Positions 1 to 9,016 of a stretch of 64,000 nt of DNA are shown one piece after another (within the stretch, counting starts at the first letter, position 1; every line of letters begins with the position of its first letter). The translations under genes were made by a program, and so were the position numbers. The notes below the pieces were generated by a model, which was not told the DNA's origin, made no database searches, and was given only the letters and a program-made list of their open reading frames with translations. The stretch is from Kluyvera sp040932435 (lineage in GTDB: Bacteria; Pseudomonadota; Gammaproteobacteria; Enterobacterales; Enterobacteriaceae): positions 186,001-250,000 of the forward strand of contig NZ_JBFQGA010000006.1 of assembly GCF_040932435.1 (NCBI RefSeq), read 5' to 3'.

Positions 1-1726
1 TGGAAAGGTCGATATCAAGAGTAATGCCATCGGCCATTGATGGTACGCCTTGGAGCCCAAAACTTATCCACGGCTTCAGATTGTTGATGGCGTATTTATC
101 CATTGGCGTCGTGACGGACTCAACCAACCGTTTAACCATATCGTCGGTAAACAGCCCGGTTAGCTGGTCTCGCGACAGGTCGCGCGGCGTCGTGACCACG
201 AGATCGAGCTTGGTGCGGTAGCGATGGGTTATCTGAATAAACTGGCTGAATTTTTTCTCAGCTAACCAGTTTTGTGGCAGCACTAACGTATTGCCGTTTC
301 CTTCCGGCTTCATCACTGCACCCACATAGCCAATGCGATCTAAGCGGCTAAAATCAATGGATTGCCCCTCTTCGAGATGCTGCCAGTACGGATAAAAGCC
401 GTAAAAAATTCCCATCGTAAATATCGACTTGACGATGTCCTGACACCCGCAGTCTGCTGGTGCTACCCAGCGAACAGGCTTGGCGTGAACAGGGTTTGGT
501 CCATTTTTTCTCGCCAGCGCGAAGACGCCCTTATCCTGCAGGCTGCCAGGGGGTATACCCGACTCATTAATCGCCATTTGCAATAGATAGAGACTCGGGA
601 AGACTTCATCCTTGAGCGGCTCAAGCGTCGTTAACACCTCTTTCGACAGGGCGGTGATCCCAAATTGCTTGATGATTTTGCTTAGCGCTTCGGGATTGAG
701 CTGCCAGACGATCTGTGGCGCGTTCGTTTGCGTGTCGCTTTGGCTACTCGTTTCAATGACCTGGGTTGAAGTCGCGGGGTCATCGGGGCTTTTAGTTTCC
801 GTATTTTGATCAGCTGCCGTGCTATTACCTGCGTCGTTATTGGTAGGCTGAGCCGTGCTAGTGCTAGTGCTAGTGCTAGTGCTAGTGCTAGTGGTTGCAC
901 TCGTGCTTGGCTGAGAGGTTTCAATCGTATAGGAATCAATCAAGCTATCGATATTCAGTGGGGGAGCGATGGGGATATTCAGCTCAGTAAACAAATCGCT
1001 GAGCTGATTATAAAGCTGGCTACGCTGATCGAACTGCTGCTTCTCTAATTTCGCAAAGGTCGCCAGTACGGTCTGACGCAGCGTCAGGCTGGTGAAGTCT
1101 TTCTCCGTCAGCTGGTAAAAATAGGGTGCCGTGTCGCTGTTGGGCCTTTCAGGAACAGACGGCTCAGTGGATCTTGGCGCATCAGCATTTTTACCCGCGC
1201 CTGCGGCCCTGAGGCCCAGTTTTATCTCTATCTCTGAGGGCGTTAAATTAAGCAGTTCCGGGGGCGTTATCGCCGTCCGCCATGTTGGATAGAGCGTATT
1301 TCGCTCGGCGGCGCGGTTTAATGCAATCATCAACGATTCGACAAAAATCGGCTGCTGGTCGTTGGATGACTCGGGAACGGCAAAGGCAAATTCACCGCAG
1401 AAATAGTTCAGCCAGTAACGCGTTGTGGGGCCAACTATGCCATCGTTGAGGCGCTGTCCTCTTTTCAATTGAGCCTGGAAGGCGCTGTTGTTCTGATAAA
1501 AATCGGCAAGCTGAGTTTGTATCTCTCTCCCCAGATTACGCTTATCGCTCGCCGTTAGCTGCTTGCTGCACGTTTTATACGTCTGGGTGCTATCGGCCAG
1601 CGCGTTTTGCGCGGCGTAACCCATTGTCGGCAGCGTGGATAACAGGAGCCCGCAGATAACACGTTTGGCAAGGCGCGGCATTGGCTTGCGAATAAGAGAT
1701 AACAGACTGAAACCAGGATTTATCAT
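1..1726 (-). CDS. Secreted GH18-like protein with peptidoglycan-binding-like segment, partial (cut by window edge)
   Basis: The frame is open from an ATG at 1726 to the window edge (at least 575 residues, C terminus missing). AAGGAT precedes the ATG, 11 nt after the tape-measure gene stop, so it looks like part of the same operon. Residues 1-38 read as a Sec signal peptide ending in GYAA. Near residues 92-104 is DGIVGPTTRYWL, like a PG_binding_1 repeat. A Ser/Thr-rich low-complexity linker lies around 240-310. From about residue 442 the pattern GFYPYWQ, DRIGYVGAVM, LDLVV and DGITLDIDL resembles the first strands of a glycosyl hydrolase 18 barrel. The usual catalytic DxxDxDxE is not intact (Thr and Asp at two positions). 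It may remodel or bind cell wall or chitin-like polymer for eCIS release or target contact; that role is inference. It could also be a non-catalytic binding protein. Confidence 0.7.
   Translation of the reverse strand, partial: MINPGFSLLSLIRKPMPRLAKRVICGLLLSTLPTMGYAAQNALADSTQTYKTCSKQLTASDKRNLGREIQTQLADFYQNNSAFQAQLKRGQRLNDGIVGPTTRYWLNYFCGEFAFAVPESSNDQQPIFVESLMIALNRAAERNTLYPTWRTAITPPELLNLTPSEIEIKLGLRAAGAGKNADAPRSTEPSVPERPNSDTAPYFYQLTEKDFTSLTLRQTVLATFAKLEKQQFDQRSQLYNQLSDLFTELNIPIAPPLNIDSLIDSYTIETSQPSTSATTSTSTSTSTSTSTAQPTNNDAGNSTAADQNTETKSPDDPATSTQVIETSSQSDTQTNAPQIVWQLNPEALSKIIKQFGITALSKEVLTTLEPLKDEVFPSLYLLQMAINESGIPPGSLQDKGVFALARKNGPNPVHAKPVRWVAPADCGCQDIVKSIFTMGIFYGFYPYWQHLEEGQSIDFSRLDRIGYVGAVMKPEGNGNTLVLPQNWLAEKKFSQFIQITHRYRTKLDLVVTTPRDLSRDQLTGLFTDDMVKRLVESVTTPMDKYAINNLKPWISFGLQGVPSMADGITLDIDLS
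855..893. repeat. In-frame hexanucleotide microsatellite (six GTGCTA units)
   Basis: Six perfect tandem copies of GTGCTA at 855-890, followed by GTG. On the coding (minus) strand this is a Thr-Ser dipeptide tract in the linker of the GH18-like protein. The six-base unit means slippage would lengthen or shorten the linker without breaking the frame. Confidence 0.95.
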
Positions 1727-1737
1727 TGTTTTTATCC

Positions 1738-4700
1738 TTAGCGCCATGACACAAAAAGAGGGATATCCATCCATGGGTATTTGATGGTCTGAAAACTCCA
1801 CGGCAGCTGGTCGAGTAGCATGTCAAAGGTGCCGGGGATGATATTCAGCTGCCAATGTTCTGGGGTGACGCTTAACACGCCTTCACGTCGAATAAAGGTC
1901 GACTGCAGGCCGTCGATGGAGGTTTTTCCTAACACCCGCCAGTGGGCGATGATGGCGTTGAGCAACCCCTCGATAAGCGTCTCGGCCCCGGTCGGTAATG
2001 CAACTTGCAAAGGGATGGCCGCAGAGGGCGCAACGCCGCAGAGCACTTTGTTCAGCAATAGCTGATATTCAGGCGCGTTGTTGGTGCCATTCGTCATCCA
2101 CTGCAGGCAAAACAGCGCCTGTAGCTGTGACGAGGTATCTACAAACTTGCGCCCATCGGTCAGTGCTAAGCGCTGAAATAGCATGGGAATATAGGCTGAA
2201 GCGATAACCAATCCCGCATTGTGGATGGTAACGGGGTCCGCGCAGACTTCGGTGTTATCTTGCGGCTTATTCCATGGGGTTTCTGCGTTTTTCTTCACGT
2301 CCTTGTCTGTCATATCAATGGCCTCGATGAGCTGTTTAATGTCGGTTTGCTGGTGATCCAAGTGCGTTGCCCACACCGTTTTGTCCGGCGGTTTCTGCGT
2401 ATCACGGCGGGCAATGCGGACTAAGTTTTTTTTCTGTGACGTTGAGGGGATAAGCGGCAGTAATCCTTCGACCAGCGCGGCAACCGAAGCGTCATCTTTC
2501 TGGTTGTCCTGAACGGTGTGAGCCCGCCATAACTGATTTAATTCGCTAAGAACATCATGCATGAACGGATCGGCGGTGATGGCGATCCCTTTTAGCCAAT
2601 GTTTACGGTAGATGGTTTGCCAAAACAGATACTCGCCCTGCTGTGGTGATACAAAAAGCTGGCCGAAGGCTCGGCGTAACGTCAATAGGGCGAGCGTTGC
2701 GCTGGTGAGCGTGGGAAACAGCATCGCTTGATGTGCCTGCATCGGTATCTCCTCCAGCCAGCGCTGCATATGACGCGGATTTGCCAGAGTACGCTGTAGC
2801 CATTGCCGTAAAGGGTGCTGCATCGGGCGCTGTGAAAGGTTCATCAACCAGCCGGATGCAGGAGCCGGCCCTTTACCGTCAAACCAGAGCTGTAACCCTT
2901 GGCGTAACGCCTCCTCGGAAAGGAGGCTATCGGCCCATCGCCTACGTTGCGCCAGAGGCTGATGAATTACGTTGCTGCTGAGGATGAACTGCTGCAACTG
3001 AAGGCAGAGCGTGCCATCCGATGAGGCGTTGTGCCGGTTCATCTCCCTTAACAGTCGTTGAAGCCACTGTTCCGCTGTGGCTGGGCAGTCATTACTGAGC
3101 AGCAAGGGGTAAAACCAGTGAAGGGATAGCTTGAACTGCTGGGCGATAGCCAGCAGCAGGGGGAGCAGCGCGATGGTGCGTTCACTGAACGGCGGCTGCA
3201 TGATGCGAACCAGCCGGGTTAATTGGGTGATGTTCCACGTCTGTAGCTGTTTCGCCATTGCCGAGGCATTCATCGCGGCATAGTGCCGTAAAAGCCTGCG
3301 TTGCGGATGACTGATGGCCAACGTGTGCTCATCAGACTGAATATTCGCCAACAGCTGAGATGCAGTAACCGATGGTTGCTTGTGTTTCCCAACAAGATCA
3401 ATCAACTGCTGACGCCATAAAAAGCTGCTGTCGCTCAGACTTAACCATTCGTGAATTAATACATCAACGTCAACCTGGTAGCGGGCAGAGAGCCGTTCAG
3501 TGATATTCAGTAAATATTGGTATTGATTAAATTCACTTCCCCGGCGGCTTATGACGTAGTGCAGCGACAGTTCCCATAGGGCATTTCTGGTATTGCTGGC
3601 GTTGAGTGGGTTTGACACATGGCCAATGGCTGTTCCGATGGTTTGGCTTTCGTGAATAATAGCGTGTATGGCTTCGGCAGCGGGCGAGTGAATAATGTCT
3701 GTTAACGTGAATAACGCAGAATCATCGAAATGCGTTACCCAGCGCTTTAACGTGGAAACGGAAAGCCCAATGCTGAGAATGATCTGGGTGAGCTGTTGCC
3801 GATAATCGCGCTGCCAGCGTTTATTCTGGCGGTTCCACTGGATCTGGTTGGCGCTTTCTAACGTGGTGACCATTTCTTCTATCTCGGCCAGTTGCGCCAA
3901 CGAGAGGCCGCTGATTAACGAGGGCGAAAGCGTTAACTGATAGCCGGAGGGCGACGGCTCAGTGTGCTGTGTGGATTTCTCGAACTTGTCTGGGTTGAGT
4001 GTTTCCAGCAGACCGTTCAGCGTAGTTCCTGCCAGCGAAAGATCCCCCATCTTCTTCACATTCATTCGCACCGTTTCAAGCTGGTCGGCAAAAGCGATAT
4101 TACGCCAAGCGGCCAAACGCAGGATTAAATGGCGCAGGAAGTGATTGGGCGAAAACGCGCCGTCGCTTTCCACAATGAGAAAAGCGAAGGCGAATTGCCA
4201 TAACATGGCTACCGTCGTGCGTTCAGTGAACGCAGAGTCCTGCGGGATAAACAGACGATATCCTGCGATAAAGCGGCGTAATAAAAGGGCAGCATGCGGC
4301 TCAAGCACCTCGGTCAGCGACAGCAAGGTTTTATCAGAATAGGTCTCGGCCCAATGACGGCGAACAGACTCCAACTGGCCGCACCAGCGTAGTAAGTCCG
4401 CAAAAGACGGCGAAATGGGGGGCCAATAGCGCAGGAGCTGTGATTCTTGGCCCGAACTGAGCGCCAGCAGGAGTTCGTTAATATTGGCTATTGCGTTGAT
4501 TTCCCCTTGGGGTATCGCACCGTCGGAGACTCGCGCTAAATCGCTTCCCGGTGTTTTTAAAGGCGAAGCCGCAATCATGGGCGCGATAGCGTGGAGTAAA
4601 TCTAACAATTGTGCCCGCAGCGCACTGTCGATAGTTGTGCTGTTAAGCGTTGAAATGAGCGACGCCAGCAGCACATCTGCCTGTAGGTTTTGCGCGTTAG

Positions 4701-5802
4701 CCATCTGCACCACCAAACCAGACATATAGCTTCGGCGGTTGAACGCGCTGCCGCGCTCGATAAGCAAGTACTGAAGCGTAAACAGCCACACCTGCTGGTG
4801 GATTTGCGACGGCGGTAAGACCGTGAGGGGATCCATGGGATAGAATGCCTGCTCACCCTGAGCTGTGTGGGCTTGTGCATCAGAGTGGCGTTTTGCCGAC
4901 CACCACTCTGGTGTCTGCAAAATCGCGCGCAAAAACGGGTATTCTTGCGGCGTTAATACGGCAAGTAGCTGCAAGCGCTCGGCTGGCGTTAAGTCACGTA
5001 TCAGAACCCTGGGAAGCTGGCTATCGGTATGGCGCTGGTATAGCGCTTTAATGAGCTGCGGTGAAAACTGGTGAAGCAATTTCTCCCAATCGGCACACAG
5101 CGGAGCTAAGTTGTGCTGCGCGAGTAACTGCGAGAAGCGGGTAAACCACGCCAAGGCCAGCCTGTCTGCTAATTCACCTTGCCGACCTTTAGGATGCGCT
5201 AATAACAGCGACATGATTTCCCATTGCTGCTTAGGCGCAAGCGATGGGAATAACGTCGCAATACCATCGTTGGGAAATTGTTCAACGATGCGGCGCAATA
5301 GGTGCTCAGGCTGATGAGCATGATTGAGCTTGTTAATCAATCGGGCTGAGTGCTCTACCAACATGTCAGATAAACCGAGCGTTTCCAGCGACTGTTCGCC
5401 GGAAACCGACCATGGAAGTATGCCGGTGCTGAGGAATTGCCAGAGTACGTTCCAGCGCTGTTGCTGCGGGTTTAGCACCTGCATGCCAGACGACTTAGCG
5501 GAATGTGGGGTCTGTCTGGCGTTGTGTAACTGTGAGCGCAGCATTGCCAGCAACTGTTGCTTGAGCTTCTCTGGCGCTTCTTGGTAAAAAGTTTTGGCGT
5601 TACAGATTCCGAGATCGAGGGTCAGGGTGTCTAGAATCAGGGTTTGCTGCTCAGGACAGATCTCATCGAATACCGTTTCCATCACCGGGAGAAATTGCTC
5701 AATGACCCACTGAGCGGCGCGTGACTCAAAGTTTTCCGCATCAGCAAATCCGGTGAAATCAAATTCGAGGCTGAGGTGATTGATTTTGTGATATTGGCTC
5801 AT
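1738..5802 (-). CDS. Contractile injection system tape-measure protein (CIS_TMP family)
   Basis: A 1354-aa protein that in this family sets tube length and occupies the lumen of the injection apparatus. The N terminus (INHLSLEFDF, then a stretch rich in ILDTLTLDLG) is the typical opening of the CIS tape-measure family. Three degenerate modules of about 50 residues are visible at roughly 337-385, 533-580 and 741-795. They share the pattern LW-F-LxYLL-ERGSxFN followed by a leucine/arginine helix; RGSAFN is at 350 and RGSEFN at 754. No membrane helices or signal peptide. The ATG overlaps the stop of the preceding baseplate gene (ATGA), so the two are probably translationally coupled. Family call is firm; the length-ruler role is inherited from the family. 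Confidence 0.88.
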   Translation of the reverse strand: MSQYHKINHLSLEFDFTGFADAENFESRAAQWVIEQFLPVMETVFDEICPEQQTLILDTLTLDLGICNAKTFYQEAPEKLKQQLLAMLRSQLHNARQTPHSAKSSGMQVLNPQQQRWNVLWQFLSTGILPWSVSGEQSLETLGLSDMLVEHSARLINKLNHAHQPEHLLRRIVEQFPNDGIATLFPSLAPKQQWEIMSLLLAHPKGRQGELADRLALAWFTRFSQLLAQHNLAPLCADWEKLLHQFSPQLIKALYQRHTDSQLPRVLIRDLTPAERLQLLAVLTPQEYPFLRAILQTPEWWSAKRHSDAQAHTAQGEQAFYPMDPLTVLPPSQIHQQVWLFTLQYLLIERGSAFNRRSYMSGLVVQMANAQNLQADVLLASLISTLNSTTIDSALRAQLLDLLHAIAPMIAASPLKTPGSDLARVSDGAIPQGEINAIANINELLLALSSGQESQLLRYWPPISPSFADLLRWCGQLESVRRHWAETYSDKTLLSLTEVLEPHAALLLRRFIAGYRLFIPQDSAFTERTTVAMLWQFAFAFLIVESDGAFSPNHFLRHLILRLAAWRNIAFADQLETVRMNVKKMGDLSLAGTTLNGLLETLNPDKFEKSTQHTEPSPSGYQLTLSPSLISGLSLAQLAEIEEMVTTLESANQIQWNRQNKRWQRDYRQQLTQIILSIGLSVSTLKRWVTHFDDSALFTLTDIIHSPAAEAIHAIIHESQTIGTAIGHVSNPLNASNTRNALWELSLHYVISRRGSEFNQYQYLLNITERLSARYQVDVDVLIHEWLSLSDSSFLWRQQLIDLVGKHKQPSVTASQLLANIQSDEHTLAISHPQRRLLRHYAAMNASAMAKQLQTWNITQLTRLVRIMQPPFSERTIALLPLLLAIAQQFKLSLHWFYPLLLSNDCPATAEQWLQRLLREMNRHNASSDGTLCLQLQQFILSSNVIHQPLAQRRRWADSLLSEEALRQGLQLWFDGKGPAPASGWLMNLSQRPMQHPLRQWLQRTLANPRHMQRWLEEIPMQAHQAMLFPTLTSATLALLTLRRAFGQLFVSPQQGEYLFWQTIYRKHWLKGIAITADPFMHDVLSELNQLWRAHTVQDNQKDDASVAALVEGLLPLIPSTSQKKNLVRIARRDTQKPPDKTVWATHLDHQQTDIKQLIEAIDMTDKDVKKNAETPWNKPQDNTEVCADPVTIHNAGLVIASAYIPMLFQRLALTDGRKFVDTSSQLQALFCLQWMTNGTNNAPEYQLLLNKVLCGVAPSAAIPLQVALPTGAETLIEGLLNAIIAHWRVLGKTSIDGLQSTFIRREGVLSVTPEHWQLNIIPGTFDMLLDQLPWSFQTIKYPWMDIPLFVSWR

Positions 5803-8177
5803 CGGTTCTCCACCCTGTCAGTCTCATTACGGGCGCGCTGCAAAAACAGATAAAGCTGCTGAGCCATGGCATCGCACTCTGGCTGACGTTCTCTGTGCTG
5901 CAACGCGCTTGATTTTGCCTGTCGCCATTGGGCATACAATGTCTCGAATTGGCAAAACATAGCGAAATCAAGCCATAGGCACTGTGTCAGCAGGTGCGCT
6001 GGGCTGTTTTCAATAATTAATTGTTCCGCCTGTTGCCGAAATCGCAGGTTGCAAAAGCGAGCGGTGTAGCCGGGTAAAACCAAAATAATTCGGTTGGCAT
6101 AGTCGCTTAGCGGCAGGTTCGCGTTCTCAGTACGCAGTAAAATCGGCTCAACAACGTAAAGTCCTTCGCTGTCCCGGTTAAGTTGCACGAGCCAGCGCTG
6201 CAGTTGATGGCAAAGCAGGGTGAGCGCCTGTTTATCCGAGTGGCTGGCAATGTGAAACCATTGTCTGCGACCTTCAATATCAACGTTAAAAAACAGCTGA
6301 TGAACGTCATTATTCTGGCGCGAAATCAGACGGTATCGGCGGTTATCAATACCAAACTGTAAAAGGGCATCAGGCAGGGTTTGTTCGCGGAAAAGTGGGG
6401 CCGCTAATAGCGTGTCCTGAATATCCCCTTCGTTCGGGTATCCCGTTAAGTGATTTTCCGCAAGAGGCTGGAGAGTTGCTTGCGCTTCAGGAGTGGTTAA
6501 CCACAACGCTTTTCTGCCGGTATCGCTACGGAAATAATCTTGGTCAGATACCAGATTGAGTGAATAGCGGGCAAACACCTGCGTGCGATGCTTAGAGGCG
6601 TCGGCCTGCGGGAGTATCCCCAGCAGTAACCCAAGACGCTGACGATATCCACCTTGATGTTCGGGCAGGAGTAAATTATCACCAATGCCTCGACCATTGG
6701 TCATCGCGACGATATTGAGAATAAAAACTTGTTTATATTTGAGGATCTCTTTTTGTAAGGCTTGAGCAGAAAAATAGGGATTGAACTGGTGGTGTAACCC
6801 ATCTGGGTAGCGTTCGCTATAGAGGGCAAGCAGGTAATTAAAAATGCGATTCTTTCGTTCAGGATAATTATCAAGCTGTGCGCGCAGGCGTTCCAGACTC
6901 GCGCTAGCGTCACGAGGATAATGCTTATCGATATTATAGAACTCGTCATCCTGAAGGCGATGGGCGTGGTAAGTCACCTCAGGCATTATGGACAACGAGA
7001 ATAGTGCATTTAACCCCGCGATATCATCACAAAAGTTCGCCATTAGTTGATCAAACAACAGCAGGTAGCTGCGCAACTGGTGGCGTTGCGCCTGCTGTTG
7101 TGCGTGGTACTGCATCGGTGTTCCCGGTGCTAAATGATAGTTCCTAGGGAATAGCGTTTGAATAGATTCATAGCGCGTAAAATCAATAGGTTGACCGACA
7201 GGCAGCGCGGGAGGTTTGGCCGTGGTGAGCTGGGCTGTGCGCTGCTGGTATTGGATCTGCTCTATTTGAATGGCCAGATCGGCGTAGTCAATATTGACCG
7301 GATGCTGGAACTGAATAATTTCGATGCCTGAATGCGTGGAGGCTTTCGGCAGCATCAGATATGAAAAAGGTGCAATAGCATCAATGAACCCTGAACCACC
7401 GTCGGCGAGGTCGTCGCGGTGCTGGGTAAATTGAAGACTGTCGATTTGCAGGATCCCGTTTTCAGCGAGCAGGGATTCTTTGATGACCTCAACGGGCGTG
7501 TGTTGCGCGTTCGACGCAAGCCAAAGGCCTATCCGATTGTAGATGCAGGCGGCAAGCCAAGTAACATCCGCGATATCATCGCTAATGTGGATGACGGCGG
7601 TGAGCGTCAAAGGGTGTTGCCCGGTTAATTCAATGGCGGCCAAATCCTCACCCACGGCACGAACCCGATAAAACTCGTGGCGAATGCGTTGAATGGCTGC
7701 ATATTGCTGGGCATTGGCCGAGCGTCCGCTGGTTGCTGAATGCTGCTGACTTAATGCGTAAAAATGGTTGAGCTGCGCGTTGAGGGTGTAAATGCCCACG
7801 TGGGGGGCATTTTCGTTGCTGCGAAGCCACACTTTATCGAGCTCAGGAAGCCTAGCGAGCAACCAGGTTTCATACTCTTCGGGCTGCTGTGGGTATGACG
7901 GGATAATTTCTTGCGCTAACGCTAATCCATGGGCCCGGTAATCAATGTTACCCGAGGTCTCACACAGATAGTCGGTGACGTCAAATTCGCAGCGGTAGAT
8001 AAGGTCGGTCAAGGCGTAGCACACTTGCTCTAGGATGGTCATACCCGGGTCGTGGGTATTGTAATCGGTCCAGAGACGGCCACTTAGCTGCTGAATGTAT
8101 GTCAGGCCAAGCTGGTAAAGATGTTCAAAACTATTCGGATTTTCATTATGGTTTTTTTTCGAAATAGTCTTAGACAT
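5799..8177 (-). CDS. Large eCIS baseplate protein (Afp12-position)
   Basis: A 792-aa protein. I chose the ATG at 8177 (MSKTISKK) because GGGGAG lies 11 nt ahead and the upstream gene's TAA sits between them; a start at 8213 would run back into that gene. Near residues 37-60 it carries the signature TDYNTHDPGMTILEQ, which I recognise from eCIS baseplate proteins, and further on LLLFDQLMANF, another conserved stretch of this family. No signal peptide or membrane segment. It sits between the fibre-like gene and the tape-measure gene, with a 4-nt overlap to the latter. The exact position in the baseplate (wedge or Afp12-like arm) is inferred from gene order, not from sequence. Confidence 0.8.
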   Translation of the reverse strand: MSKTISKKNHNENPNSFEHLYQLGLTYIQQLSGRLWTDYNTHDPGMTILEQVCYALTDLIYRCEFDVTDYLCETSGNIDYRAHGLALAQEIIPSYPQQPEEYETWLLARLPELDKVWLRSNENAPHVGIYTLNAQLNHFYALSQQHSATSGRSANAQQYAAIQRIRHEFYRVRAVGEDLAAIELTGQHPLTLTAVIHISDDIADVTWLAACIYNRIGLWLASNAQHTPVEVIKESLLAENGILQIDSLQFTQHRDDLADGGSGFIDAIAPFSYLMLPKASTHSGIEIIQFQHPVNIDYADLAIQIEQIQYQQRTAQLTTAKPPALPVGQPIDFTRYESIQTLFPRNYHLAPGTPMQYHAQQQAQRHQLRSYLLLFDQLMANFCDDIAGLNALFSLSIMPEVTYHAHRLQDDEFYNIDKHYPRDASASLERLRAQLDNYPERKNRIFNYLLALYSERYPDGLHHQFNPYFSAQALQKEILKYKQVFILNIVAMTNGRGIGDNLLLPEHQGGYRQRLGLLLGILPQADASKHRTQVFARYSLNLVSDQDYFRSDTGRKALWLTTPEAQATLQPLAENHLTGYPNEGDIQDTLLAAPLFREQTLPDALLQFGIDNRRYRLISRQNNDVHQLFFNVDIEGRRQWFHIASHSDKQALTLLCHQLQRWLVQLNRDSEGLYVVEPILLRTENANLPLSDYANRIILVLPGYTARFCNLRFRQQAEQLIIENSPAHLLTQCLWLDFAMFCQFETLYAQWRQAKSSALQHRERQPECDAMAQQLYLFLQRARNETDRVENR

Positions 8178-8185
8178 GATTGAAT

Positions 8186-9016
8186 TTACTCCCCCATCGC
8201 CACGTGTTGGCATTGCTGCATAAAGGGGTCAGTCCATAGCCGCGTAATGTGGTATTGGATGGTCTGGTCGTCGCCAAAAGGTGTGTTGGTTCGAATCTGC
8301 AAAGCGTAAGGCCGCACGGTGCCACGGTGGTTATGCTGGCGCCAGCGCAGTTGGATTTTGTCGGCAGAGGAATGGAAGAAGGCCTGCGTCATACGGATGG
8401 GATTTTTGTCTCCCCAGTGCCACCAACGTTTATTGGGGGCACAGGTGTTAATGGCGATGGCGTGCGCCAGCGCATAACGTCCGCTGTAACGGATGCCAAT
8501 CCCTGCGACGACTTCGAACATATGACAGCCTTCAAGCTCTGGCGTGATGTCGTGCCATTCACCATCGGCGGGGATAGGCGTATCAATCATCACGCTGCCC
8601 ATTCTGCCCTGAGAGGCAATTGTCCCATTGACATCAAGAGCCTGTCGCGGTGTTGCGGTATTAATTCCCACTTGGCCTTCTGGGGTCATAGAGAGATTGA
8701 TGGCTTGTATCGTCCCACCGCCCTCCGGATCCTCTTTAGTGATATCTGCGGCTGGATTGGCGAAGACCTGCAAATTAATATCCTGTGGGGAAAAACCCAC
8801 GTGCCACAGCGGGGTATCAGGGCTATTTTGCTGATAAAAGCTCAGCAGGTGTTGTTGGTCTAAAGCTCTGAGTTGCAGGCCCGTCTCCGGTGGTTTGATA
8901 AAGCCTTCATCACTCTGATTGACGCATGAATCAATTAAGTCTGAAAAATGTTCTGCTGACGGCATGGTCCCATGACGAAAATAATTCTTAAGCGTGCTTC
9001 GATTACGTTTAGCCAT
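8186..9016 (-). CDS. eCIS baseplate/fibre-like protein
   Basis: A 276-aa product if started at the ATG at 9016 (MAKRNRSTLKNYF), which overlaps the baseplate-J gene end by 8 nt; an earlier ATG at 9061 would add an unlikely 15 residues. The N-terminal pattern RSTLKNYFRHGTMPS...HFSDLIDS is one I associate with a conserved family in eCIS loci. The middle has GQVGINTATPRQALDVNG, a repeat seen in tail fibre and spike proteins ahead of receptor-binding or chaperone domains. The C-terminal half is Trp/His-rich and predicted to be beta. It probably links the baseplate to a fibre or is a short fibre itself. Medium confidence on role, high that it belongs to the particle. Confidence 0.75.
   Translation of the reverse strand: MAKRNRSTLKNYFRHGTMPSAEHFSDLIDSCVNQSDEGFIKPPETGLQLRALDQQHLLSFYQQNSPDTPLWHVGFSPQDINLQVFANPAADITKEDPEGGGTIQAINLSMTPEGQVGINTATPRQALDVNGTIASQGRMGSVMIDTPIPADGEWHDITPELEGCHMFEVVAGIGIRYSGRYALAHAIAINTCAPNKRWWHWGDKNPIRMTQAFFHSSADKIQLRWRQHNHRGTVRPYALQIRTNTPFGDDQTIQYHITRLWTDPFMQQCQHVAMGE

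Noticed and set aside
855..893. Possible CRISPR or VNTR array
   Set aside because: Six-base perfect tandem units without spacers inside a coding frame: a simple microsatellite.
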